This document shows positions 1-6,845 of a DNA stretch of 37,887 nucleotides, in pieces. The notes below the pieces were generated by a model. The model saw only the letters and a program-made list of their open reading frames with translations, ran no database searches and was not told where the DNA came from. The stretch covers positions 1 through 37,887 of the forward strand of contig CAUUCL010000010.1 of NCBI GenBank assembly GCA_963543845.1, written 5' to 3'. This DNA comes from CAUTNH01 sp963543845 (GTDB lineage Bacteria > Bacillota_I > Bacilli_A > Acholeplasmatales > Acholeplasmataceae). Within the stretch, counting starts at the first letter, position 1. Each line of letters opens with the position of its first letter. The position numbers and the translations under genes are program-made.

Positions 1-1
1 A

Positions 2-34
2 AACAAAGAAATAATAACAGATAATAAAGAATAG
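2..34 (+). CDS. C-terminal tail of an upstream gene (partial)
   Basis: Reading from base 2 gives NKEIITDNKE and then TAG at 32-34, immediately overlapping an intrinsic terminator in the same direction, which is how a plus-strand gene would end. Only ten residues are visible, so no function can be given. The frame starting at base 1 also reaches a stop (22-24) just before the terminator and is an alternative; the choice between them is uncertain. Confidence 0.3.
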   Translation, partial: NKEIITDNKE

Positions 35-57
35 GGCATTCGTCCTATTTTTTTTTA
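30..57 (+). terminator. Rho-independent terminator
   Basis: AATAGGGC (30-37) pairs with GTCCTATT (42-49), including one G-U pair, around the loop ATTC. A run of seven or more T follows on the plus strand. It would end the gene entering from the left of the window. Confidence 0.7.
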
Positions 58-60
58 TTT

Positions 61-91
61 CAAAAATAAAAGATTGCACTTGCAATCTTTT
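61..91 (-). terminator. Rho-independent terminator after the lipoprotein gene
   Basis: On the minus strand AAAAGATTGC and GCAATCTTTT form a perfect 10-bp stem around a 4-nt loop (68-91), followed by ATTTTTG. The stop codon of the lipoprotein gene (90-92) lies inside the 5' arm, so translation runs right into the hairpin. Confidence 0.75.
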
Positions 92-1019
92 AACCTAAAC
101 TTACAAATCTTTTAATTGTAGTTTTATATTCAAATGAAATTTTACTTGTTATATTATCATCTGTCAAGTTTTTATTACCTTTATAAAATTTAAAAGTTAT
201 ATTTTTTCTTTTTATATCATCCTTGTCAACTTCTATAAAAAGTTTTAAATCCTCGCTAACATTATAAAAAACAATTTCGCCACTAAGATTACTTATTTGA
301 TCTTTTGTAAGGTAAATTCTCCTTATTTTTTTAATCCTTTGAATATGTTTTTTATCATTTGTTTTAAATAAATTCTTAGATAAAAATTTATTATTAAGAG
401 GAAATAAAATTGACTCTAGGCCATTTTTACTATCAGGATTATCTGTTATATCATAAATATAATCATTTCCTTCTTTTTCAAAGTATTTAAAGTAGTCCTT
501 TTGCATACCTGTTAGAGTATCAATTGCATCAAGTCGCATATCAGATACAGGTTTAAAATTTAAATTGATAAATTCTTGCTTATCAAGGTCACGATAACTA
601 TATGAATAAAATTTTTTAAACGGTAAATCTTTACAATCAGCAAGACTTTCACCATTTTTAACTTTTATATCAATTGGAGCTTTATTTTTATCATCAAGGT
701 CAGTAAATTTTATGTTGATGTTAAAAAAGTCTTTCTTTCCCCATTTTGCAACAAGATGAATATTTTTAGTTACAGGAGTTTTTAAATCGTATTTTTTTCC
801 ATTAAGCTCCCAGTATAAAAACTTTTTAGTTTTACTTTTTGGCTCATCTATAGTAAGTGTTTTATTTTTAGGTATTTTAATATCATTTAAAAATGGTTCA
901 TTTTCCCCCATATCAAAAGATACATTATATAAAACATCACTACATCCTAAAAGTGAGAAAATAGATATAAAAAATAAAAATAAAAGAAGTATTTTTTTAA
1001 TAATATTAGTCTTACTCAT
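90..1019 (-). CDS. Putative surface lipoprotein with InlB-like repeat
   Basis: 309 residues. It opens with a lipoprotein signal peptide (KK, a hydrophobic stretch, then a lipobox LLGC with Cys26 as the likely lipidated residue), so it should be anchored on the outer face of the membrane. Residues about 31-93 (YNVSFDMG..., ...FLYWELNGKKYDL..., ...IHLVAKW) fit the InlB B-repeat/Flg_new pattern, a small beta-rich surface module. The rest (about 95-309) is charged, Lys/Asp-rich and not recognised. The start codon is 1 nt beyond the metK stop, with no clear Shine-Dalgarno sequence, suggesting translational coupling to metK. The gene ends in its own terminator. The role is unknown; the link to metK may only be transcriptional. 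Confidence 0.75.
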   Translation of the reverse strand: MSKTNIIKKILLLFLFFISIFSLLGCSDVLYNVSFDMGENEPFLNDIKIPKNKTLTIDEPKSKTKKFLYWELNGKKYDLKTPVTKNIHLVAKWGKKDFFNINIKFTDLDDKNKAPIDIKVKNGESLADCKDLPFKKFYSYSYRDLDKQEFINLNFKPVSDMRLDAIDTLTGMQKDYFKYFEKEGNDYIYDITDNPDSKNGLESILFPLNNKFLSKNLFKTNDKKHIQRIKKIRRIYLTKDQISNLSGEIVFYNVSEDLKLFIEVDKDDIKRKNITFKFYKGNKNLTDDNITSKISFEYKTTIKRFVSLG

Positions 1020-1020
1020 A

Positions 1021-2139
1021 TTATTTTAGGGGATATTTTTTAAATAAATCTAACTCTTCCCAAGGAAGGTCTGCAAAAAAATGTCCCTCAGATACACTTT
1101 TTCTATATATTGGATTTTTTAAATTTAACTCTTTTGAAATTCCACTAGGACTTAAATCAATTCTATCGAGAATTATCTTTTCGATTTTTTCATCTTTTAT
1201 TTTACCAGTTTTAAAAGTATCAACTATAAATGTTACAGGCTTATTGTGTCCAATTACATATGCAAACATAACCTCGCATTCTTTTGCAAGTTTAGCATTA
1301 ACAATATTTTTAGCAATATATCTTGCCATGTAAGCTGCACTTCTATCAAGTTTAGATGGATCTTTTCCTGAAAATGCCCCACCACCATGGTGAGCATATC
1401 CACCATAAGTATCAGCAACTAATTTTCTTCCAGTAACCCCGCAATCACTATTAGGGCCACCAACTACAAATCTTCCTGTGTAGTTTATCCAGTATTTAGT
1501 ATCAGAGTTAATCATATTTTTAGGAAGTGTTGGAATTATAACTTTATCTAAAATATCTTTTCTTAAATCCTCAATACTAACAGTGTCTAAGTGATTTACA
1601 GATAAAACAACATCTGTGATTAGTTTTTTATTTTCAGATAATGTTATTTGGCTTTTAGCATCTGGCAGGATGTAACTAATTTCTCCACTTAGCATTTTTT
1701 CTCTTAAAACATTTAAAAGCTTTTTAGCAAGCACAAAAGGAAGTGGTAAAAACTCTTTTGTCTCATCGGTAGCATAACCAAAAATTATTCCTTGATCTCC
1801 TGCACCTTGCTCTTTTTTATTTACGCCTATTGCAATATCTGGCGATTGCTTATTTATTTTTATAATATATTCTATCTCATCAGGATTAAACCCGATAGTC
1901 TTATCAGAATATCCAATTTCTTTAATTGCTGCTTTAGCAATTTCTTTATAATCTACTTTGGCATTTGTTGTAATTTCTCCTGCAATAATAACAGTATTAG
2001 TAGTAACTAAAACCTCACATGCCACTTTAGAGTCTTTATCTAAAGTAAGAATTTCATCCAAAATAGAATCTGCAATATAATCTGCTATCTTATCAGGATG
2101 ACCCAGTGAAACAGCTTCTGATGATTTTCTATGATACAT
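1021..2139 (-). CDS. metK: S-adenosylmethionine synthetase
   Basis: 372 residues. It makes S-adenosylmethionine from methionine and ATP, a cytosolic reaction supplying methyl groups. The diagnostic motifs are present: GHPDK at residues 13-17, the first family signature GAGDQG at 112-117 and the second GGGAFSGKD at 252-260 followed by DRSAAYMARYIAKN. It is slightly shorter than the usual 380-400 residues, mostly through shorter loops. The start is supported by AGGAGGAG about 6 nt upstream of the ATG. A TATAAT at 2161-2166 (minus) gives a leader of only about 15 nt, so there is no room for a SAM riboswitch. The gene is transcribed with the downstream lipoprotein and is divergent from recU. Confidence 0.97.
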   Translation of the reverse strand: MYHRKSSEAVSLGHPDKIADYIADSILDEILTLDKDSKVACEVLVTTNTVIIAGEITTNAKVDYKEIAKAAIKEIGYSDKTIGFNPDEIEYIIKINKQSPDIAIGVNKKEQGAGDQGIIFGYATDETKEFLPLPFVLAKKLLNVLREKMLSGEISYILPDAKSQITLSENKKLITDVVLSVNHLDTVSIEDLRKDILDKVIIPTLPKNMINSDTKYWINYTGRFVVGGPNSDCGVTGRKLVADTYGGYAHHGGGAFSGKDPSKLDRSAAYMARYIAKNIVNAKLAKECEVMFAYVIGHNKPVTFIVDTFKTGKIKDEKIEKIILDRIDLSPSGISKELNLKNPIYRKSVSEGHFFADLPWEELDLFKKYPLK

Positions 2140-2160
2140 AAACTCCTCCTATTTTTATAT

Positions 2161-2166
2161 ATTATA
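2161..2166 (-). promoter_or_regulatory. Predicted -10 box of metK
   Basis: A perfect TATAAT on the minus strand lies 21 nt before the metK ATG, with the ribosome binding site AGGAGGAG between them. No convincing -35 hexamer is seen. Confidence 0.5.
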
Positions 2167-2194
2167 TATTATTTTTTCATTTTCTAAAAAGTAG

Positions 2195-2200
2195 TATAAT
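2195..2200 (+). promoter_or_regulatory. Predicted -10 box of recU (leaderless)
   Basis: A perfect TATAAT ends 6 nt before the recU ATG at 2207, so transcription should begin at or next to the start codon. The upstream -35 region is only T-rich. Confidence 0.6.
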
Positions 2201-2206
2201 TTAGAT

Positions 2207-2809
2207 ATGATTAAATATCCTAAAATGATTAAAAAAGAAATTAAACAAGATGTAAAATTATATAAAGTTGATACATCTAAAAACCGTGGAATTGGCTTTG
2301 AAAGGGAAGTAGAGCTAACTAACTTATATTATAAAAATAACAATATTGCCTTTATTTATAAAAAGCCTACACCAATTCAAATTGTAAAAGTTGACTACTC
2401 TAAAAGAGAGAAAACTAAAATTACCGAGGCATATTTTTCAAAACCTTCAACAACCGATTATAATGGGATATATAATGGAATGTATATTGATTTTGATGTT
2501 AAAGAGACAATAAATAAAACAAGTATTCCCATAAATAATATTTTAAATCATCAAATAGAACATTTAAAAAATATCTATGAAAATGGTGGTATTGCTTTTT
2601 TAATAATTTATTTTAAAATGCTAGATAGATATTTTATTCTTCCATACAAAGACCTAGCTGAATTTATAAATCAAAATGATAGAAAATCAATTCCAGTTGA
2701 TTATTTTATAAATAGCAACCTCGAAGTAAAATTTTCATTTAAACCAAGATTAGATTATCTTCTAGTTATTAAAAATAATCTTGATAGATTTTTAAAAAGC
2801 GATAAATAA
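2207..2809 (+). CDS. recU: Holliday junction resolvase RecU
   Basis: 200 residues, a usual length for RecU, the Firmicutes Holliday-junction resolvase used in recombinational repair and chromosome segregation. The family core is clear: NRGIGFEREV near residue 26, then FSKPSTTDYNGIYNG followed by YIDFDVKET (about 78-103) and a helix INNILNHQIEHLKNIYENGG. In Bacillus RecU the metal-binding set includes an Asp, an ExK motif and further acidic residues; here the ExK Glu reads as Asp (DFDVKET), a conservative change. No Shine-Dalgarno is present and the -10 box is 6 nt away, so a leaderless mRNA is predicted. It converges on hpf across a shared terminator. Confidence 0.93.
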   Translation: MIKYPKMIKKEIKQDVKLYKVDTSKNRGIGFEREVELTNLYYKNNNIAFIYKKPTPIQIVKVDYSKREKTKITEAYFSKPSTTDYNGIYNGMYIDFDVKETINKTSIPINNILNHQIEHLKNIYENGGIAFLIIYFKMLDRYFILPYKDLAEFINQNDRKSIPVDYFINSNLEVKFSFKPRLDYLLVIKNNLDRFLKSDK

Positions 2810-2822
2810 TCCTTTAAAATAT

Positions 2823-2846
2823 AAAAATGCCTTTCGGCATTTTTTT
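2823..2846. terminator. Bidirectional terminator between recU and hpf
   Basis: AAAAATGCC and GGCATTTTT form a 9-bp stem around TTTC. There are T-runs on the plus strand after 2840 and on the minus strand below 2828, so it serves both convergent genes. Confidence 0.85.
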
Positions 2847-3384
2847 ATATATTTGTCTCAATTAAAGCGTAACCGCCATCTTCTCTTTTATAAACTACAC
2901 ATGTTTTATTTAAATCAACATCATGGTAGATATAAAACTCATGACCTACAAGCTCCATCGCAAGAAGAGCTTCTTCTTTTGTAAGAGTAGTTAAAGTGAT
3001 TTTCTTATTTTTAACAAGCTGAGTAGCTAAAAGTTCTTTTTCTAGTCCTTTTAAATCTAAATCATCTTTTTCTTTTCTTTCTTTTTTAAATGATGAAATC
3101 ATTTTATCTCTAAGTTTTGTAATTTGTCTTACAAGCTTATCAATTGAAAGATCAATTGTTTCTTTAAAGTCTTGACCTTTTTCCTCTGCTCTAATTAATT
3201 CTTTAATAGTTTTAACGGTAATTTCAACTTTTTTATATTCTTTATAGTCTTTTAAAAGAACAACTACACTTTCAACTTCTTTCTCATCAAAAAATCCTAG
3301 AACTTTTTGAAGTTTTTTCTCGCTATACTCAGTTACATCTTTCGATACTTTTAAACTTCCTTTTCCAATTACTTCAATTTTCAT
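2845..3384 (-). CDS. hpf: Ribosome hibernation promoting factor, long form
   Basis: 179 residues. It binds the 30S decoding region and dimerises 70S ribosomes into inactive 100S particles in slow growth. The N-terminal ribosome-binding domain spans about 1-95 (KIEVIGKGSLKVSKDV..., acidic and basic helices). After a charged linker the C-terminal dimerisation domain (about 123-177) has the hallmark ITLTTLTKEEALLAMELVGHEFYIY. The ATG is preceded by AAAGGAGATG. It lies 20 nt behind a decayed comFC-like gene, the usual comFC-hpf order of Firmicutes. It ends at the shared terminator with recU. Confidence 0.95.
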   Translation of the reverse strand: MKIEVIGKGSLKVSKDVTEYSEKKLQKVLGFFDEKEVESVVVLLKDYKEYKKVEITVKTIKELIRAEEKGQDFKETIDLSIDKLVRQITKLRDKMISSFKKERKEKDDLDLKGLEKELLATQLVKNKKITLTTLTKEEALLAMELVGHEFYIYHDVDLNKTCVVYKREDGGYALIETNI

Positions 3385-3404
3385 TATTACATCTCCTTTA
3401 GCAA

Positions 3405-3755
3405 TTATATATCATATGTTACTGTTATTATATCATTAAAATTAAGATTATCAATTATTTTAAACATATTCTCGTCAAAAAAATCATCTAAAATAAACAC
3501 GGTTTTTTGGTAAAAGTTAGAAATTAGATAAATAGGTCTTAAGAGTTGTTCTAATTTATTTTTGATATTTTCACTAAGCTTAACCTCACTTAGGTAAAAA
3601 TGCCAAATAAATCCTTTTTTAATAGGAATTTTACGAAAATAAATTCCTAGCATATACTCCATTTTGCACTTATTACAAATTTCAAAATTCTCTCTTACTG
3701 TAAAAAGATTCATCTTATTTAATTTAGCAATTTTTCCACATATTAAGCAGTTCAT
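3405..3755 (-). CDS. Small zinc-ribbon protein, probably an eroded ComFC
   Basis: 116 residues, intact ORF with a good ribosome binding site (AAGGGGAAAT before ATG). The N-terminus has two Cys pairs, CLIC (3-6) and CNKC (27-30), like the zinc ribbon that opens ComFC. The C-terminal TVFILDDFFDENMF...DIITVTYDI lines up with the end of the ComF phosphoribosyltransferase domain, where functional proteins carry a hydrophobic-DD-x-x-TTGAT loop; here the TTGAT part is missing. Full ComFC is about 220-240 residues, so the middle of the domain is gone. The position directly upstream of hpf matches comFC in other Firmicutes. Comparison to ComFC is by recalled motif only. It may be a non-functional remnant kept in frame or a repurposed small zinc protein. 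Confidence 0.5.
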   Translation of the reverse strand: MNCLICGKIAKLNKMNLFTVRENFEICNKCKMEYMLGIYFRKIPIKKGFIWHFYLSEVKLSENIKNKLEQLLRPIYLISNFYQKTVFILDDFFDENMFKIIDNLNFNDIITVTYDI

Positions 3756-3796
3756 ATTTCCCCTTAATATATAGTAAAAATAAAATCTAAAATTGC

Positions 3797-5218
3797 TTAA
3801 TAAGCTTTTGCAAATAAAACCCTGTAGTCAACCTTTTTACCAGTAATAGGGCATTTTTTTAACTCAGGAGCATCATCTAGAATAATTCTTGCGGTTGCGC
3901 CTGTTTCATCTTTAATAATTTTTTCAGCCTCGCTGTTACAATCAAGTTTAATATATCCAGGGTTTTTAGTAAGAGTTTCTTTAAACTCTTTGTATGTTTT
4001 AACATAAGTTGTATGCTCATTTATAAACGTTTTAGCCTTTTCATACATCTCGGTATGAATTATATCAAGAAGTTCAGGAATTTTTTTATCTATTTCATTT
4101 AATTTGATAGTAAATTTTTCTCTGGTATTTCTTTTAAAAATAGTTACTTCGTTATTTTTAAGTTCATTTTTACCAGCAGTAATTCTAATAGGAATTCCAT
4201 TCATTTCAGTCTCAGAAAATTTATATCCCATACTCTTGTTTGAAAAATCTACTAAATATCTAATTTTATTTTTTTCTAAATCAGATTTTATTTTTAAAAG
4301 CTCCTTGTTATCCTCATCAATTCCAATTGGGATTATTGCAACCTGCGTTGGTGCAATTCTTGGAGGAAGAATTAAACCATCACTATCACCATGCATCATA
4401 ATAACAGCACCGATTAGTCTTGTTGTAACTCCCCATGATGTTTGAAAGGCATATTCAAGTTTATTTTCACTATTTGTAAATTTAATATCGAATGGCTTTG
4501 AAAAGTTTTGTCCGAAGTAGTGGCTTGTTCCAGATTGAAGGGCTTTTCCATCTTTCATAAGTGCCTCAATTGAATAAGTCAATACCGCACCAGCAAATTT
4601 CTCATTCTCAGTTTTCTTTCCGCAAATAAATGGAATTGCTAAAAGTTCTTTTCCCATTTTATTGTATATTTCAAGCATTTTTAAAGTCTCACTAATTGCC
4701 TCGTTTTCACTTTCGTGAACTGTGTGACCTTCCTGCCATAAAAACTCTTTCCCTCTTAAAAATGGTCTTGTAGTTTTCTCCCATCTTAAAACCGAACACC
4801 ACTGGTTATATAAAATTGGTAAATCACGGTAAGATTTAACCTTGGTTTTGTAAAAGTTAGAAAACAAAATCTCACTAGTTGGTCTTATAATAAGTCTTTC
4901 AGATAAATCATTAACACCAGTTGTAGTAACCATTGCTGCCTCAGGCGCAAAGCCTTTAATATGATCTTTTTCCTTTTGGAATAAACTCTCAGGAATTAAA
5001 AGTGGGAAATAAACATTTTCGTGATTAGTCTTTTTAAATTCATTATCTAAATACTCTTTTATCCTTTCCCAAATAGCATAGCCTTTTGGAAGGTATATAA
5101 TAAAACCTTGTAAATCAGAATATGCCATAAGTTCTGATTTTACACAAATATCAGAATACCATTTAGCAAAATCATCATCGATTGCTGTAATTTCTTTAAC
5201 TAGTTTATCATTAGCCAT
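3797..5218 (-). CDS. proS: Prolyl-tRNA synthetase, short archaeal/eukaryote-like type
   Basis: 473 residues from the ATG at 5218. It charges tRNA(Pro) with proline. Class II core: motif 1 in the LPKGYAIWERIKEYL region, RPTSE near residue 111, motif 2 RWEKTTRPFLRGKEFLWQEGHT (about 142-163), and HGDSDGLILPPRIAPTQVAIIPIG leading into the anticodon-binding domain. It lacks the large editing insertion of the E. coli type and ends in the extra C-terminal domain finishing YRVLFAKAY, as in archaeal/eukaryotic and mycoplasmal enzymes. A longer reading from a GTG at 5227 was not chosen, because AAAGGTGA sits at the right distance from the ATG. It starts 1 nt after the cvfB stop, so the two are co-transcribed. 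Confidence 0.96.
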   Translation of the reverse strand: MANDKLVKEITAIDDDFAKWYSDICVKSELMAYSDLQGFIIYLPKGYAIWERIKEYLDNEFKKTNHENVYFPLLIPESLFQKEKDHIKGFAPEAAMVTTTGVNDLSERLIIRPTSEILFSNFYKTKVKSYRDLPILYNQWCSVLRWEKTTRPFLRGKEFLWQEGHTVHESENEAISETLKMLEIYNKMGKELLAIPFICGKKTENEKFAGAVLTYSIEALMKDGKALQSGTSHYFGQNFSKPFDIKFTNSENKLEYAFQTSWGVTTRLIGAVIMMHGDSDGLILPPRIAPTQVAIIPIGIDEDNKELLKIKSDLEKNKIRYLVDFSNKSMGYKFSETEMNGIPIRITAGKNELKNNEVTIFKRNTREKFTIKLNEIDKKIPELLDIIHTEMYEKAKTFINEHTTYVKTYKEFKETLTKNPGYIKLDCNSEAEKIIKDETGATARIILDDAPELKKCPITGKKVDYRVLFAKAY

Positions 5219-5219
5219 T

Positions 5220-6062
5220 TTATTCACCTTTTAATATTATAATTTCTTTATTTTTAATATCTAGCTTTTTATCTTTTTTTAATTCTAGAACAAGCTTTTT
5301 AAAAAGTTTATTAGATATTTTAAGTTCTCTTTCAATAATTTCTTTTTTAAAATAATCAATACCTTTATCTTTATTTTTACAAACAAATCTAAAGACATCT
5401 ACTTTTTTATATTTTTGCCACTCGTCTTTATCAATTGATAAATCACCTAGAATATCATTAAAACCAATATATACAATCTTAGCCTCAACTAATTTTCCAA
5501 CTCTTTCTTTTTTTAAATAATTACCTTTATTTACTTTTATATACTCTAAATTATCATTCACAATATAAATAGAATCATTAGCATAAAGAGTTATATATCC
5601 CTTAAAAGTATCGCCTATTTTTAAACCCTGTGGCTTTTTAAAATCTTCTTTTTTTATTATTGCTTTAAGCTGAGTAGAGTATGATTTTAATCTAACTAAA
5701 ATTTTATCACCAGGTAATGGCCAAAGCATTTTATTATCAGGAAGATTATTTCCTGAAATTAGTAAATCCTTTGATATTCCATTATCTAAAAAAACACCTA
5801 GCGGATAATTATTTGATTTAACAGTTAATAAACCAGACTCACCATCACATATTATCGGAAGTTTTAAAGTAGCAGCAAGCCTTTTAGCATTATCAAAATA
5901 TAAAAAGGCATCAACTTCTTCATTATTTTTTAAAAATCTTTTTTCAGATTCGTTTTTGTGAAGAAAGAACTCAATGCCATCTTTAATTAAAATATAACCA
6001 ATATTGGTTTCTCTTAAAACTTTAAATTTATTAACTTTTCCAACTAAATTTTTATAATCCAT
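5220..6062 (-). CDS. cvfB: CvfB/YitL-family S1 RNA-binding protein
   Basis: 280 residues. CvfB proteins are RNA-binding post-transcriptional regulators with tandem S1-like domains and a C-terminal winged helix. The central family signature is visible as LGVFLDNGISKDLLISGNNLP...WPLPGDKILVRL (about 89-127). This is followed by a further S1-like beta stretch (IGDTFKGYITLYANDSIYIV) and a basic helical C-terminus (about 215-280). The ATG has only a weak TAGG upstream and a leader of about 14 nt from the predicted -10. It is first in a run with proS, the comFC remnant and hpf. Its target RNAs cannot be told from the sequence. Confidence 0.8.
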   Translation of the reverse strand: MDYKNLVGKVNKFKVLRETNIGYILIKDGIEFFLHKNESEKRFLKNNEEVDAFLYFDNAKRLAATLKLPIICDGESGLLTVKSNNYPLGVFLDNGISKDLLISGNNLPDNKMLWPLPGDKILVRLKSYSTQLKAIIKKEDFKKPQGLKIGDTFKGYITLYANDSIYIVNDNLEYIKVNKGNYLKKERVGKLVEAKIVYIGFNDILGDLSIDKDEWQKYKKVDVFRFVCKNKDKGIDYFKKEIIERELKISNKLFKKLVLELKKDKKLDIKNKEIIILKGE

Positions 6063-6076
6063 ATGTTTCTATATAC

Positions 6077-6102
6077 CTATTTATTATAACACTAATAAAT
6101 AG
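6077..6102 (-). promoter_or_regulatory. cvfB promoter inside a perfect inverted repeat
   Basis: CTATTTATTA (6077-6086) and TAATAAATAG (6093-6102) are perfect 10-bp inverted repeats around a 6-nt spacer. On the minus strand the extended -10 element TGTTATAAT (-10 hexamer at 6083-6088) lies across the spacer and one arm. No T-run follows, so it is a poor terminator. An operator or cruciform at the promoter is possible. Confidence 0.5.
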
Positions 6103-6113
6103 TTTATAAAAAA

Positions 6114-6845
6114 TTACAAGTTTAAAAACTGTTTTGCTCTTTCATTTTTACATCTTTTATCAAAGTCAATATTTTCCTCATCAACCTCAATATAGCCATT
6201 TTCCATAAAAATGATTCTAGTACTTATTTTTTTAATAAACTTCATCTCATGTGATACTATAATCATTGTCATACCAGATTTAGCAAGATCATCAATAACA
6301 TTTAAAACCTCACCAACCATCTCAGGGTCAAGAGCCGATGTTGGCTCATCAAATAACATAATTTCAGGATCCATCATAAGTGCTCTTGCAATTGCAACTC
6401 TTTGCTTTTGGCCACCAGATAAAATTTCAACAGGTTTGTTAATGCTCTCACTCATCCCGACTTTCTCTAAAAGTGGGATTGCCTTTTTTATCGCATCGGC
6501 CTTTTTCATTTTTAAAACAATCTCAGGGGCTTTTATCATATTTTCAAGAACAGTCATTTGATTAAAAAGATTGAAGTTTTGAAAAACCATTCCAATTTTT
6601 TGTCTTACAAGATTTATGTTTGTTTTAGCATCTAATAAATTTATCCCGTTAAAATATATCTCGCCACTATCTGGCTCATTTAAAAGATTAATGCATCTTA
6701 AAAGAGTAGTCTTACCACTTCCAGACTGACCGATAATTGAAATAATATCTTTTTTATAGCATTTAAATGATACATCTTTTAAAATCTTGTTTCCGTCAGA
6801 GAAAGTAAGCTTTATATTTTTAATATCTAAAATTGGACTATCCAT
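6114..6845 (-). CDS. Amino-acid ABC transporter ATPase (probable lysine importer)
   Basis: 243 residues, the GlnQ/ArtP-type ATPase of polar amino-acid uptake systems. Walker A GQSGSGKT at 39-46, Q-loop VFQNFNLF, signature LSGGQKQRV at 142-150, Walker B IMLFDEP at 162-168, and switch His in IIVSHEM. The ATG overlaps the last 8 nt of the binding-protein/permease gene, so the two are translated together. Both lie under the lysine riboswitch, which gives the substrate prediction; the ATPase alone does not show specificity. Confidence 0.93.
   Translation of the reverse strand: MDSPILDIKNIKLTFSDGNKILKDVSFKCYKKDIISIIGQSGSGKTTLLRCINLLNEPDSGEIYFNGINLLDAKTNINLVRQKIGMVFQNFNLFNQMTVLENMIKAPEIVLKMKKADAIKKAIPLLEKVGMSESINKPVEILSGGQKQRVAIARALMMDPEIMLFDEPTSALDPEMVGEVLNVIDDLAKSGMTMIIVSHEMKFIKKISTRIIFMENGYIEVDEENIDFDKRCKNERAKQFLNL

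Noticed and set aside
2140..2206. SAM riboswitch upstream of metK
   Set aside because: Only 67 bp separate metK and recU, the predicted leader is about 15 nt, and no S-box motif is visible.
3756..3796. Terminator behind proS
   Set aside because: GCTT-ATT-AAGC gives only a 4-bp stem and the T-rich stretch is not directly behind it; read-through into the next gene is more likely.
4104..4445. Open frame on the plus strand across proS
   Set aside because: It lies fully inside the well-supported minus-strand proS, has no ribosome binding site and no family features. The same holds for the open frames at 1792-2010, 6211-6561, 8957-9208, 11959-12339, 15148-15465, 20704-20940, 32833-33084 and 34156-34395.
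5219..5227. GTG start for proS at 5227
   Set aside because: The GTG is part of the AAAGGTGA ribosome binding site of the ATG at 5218.
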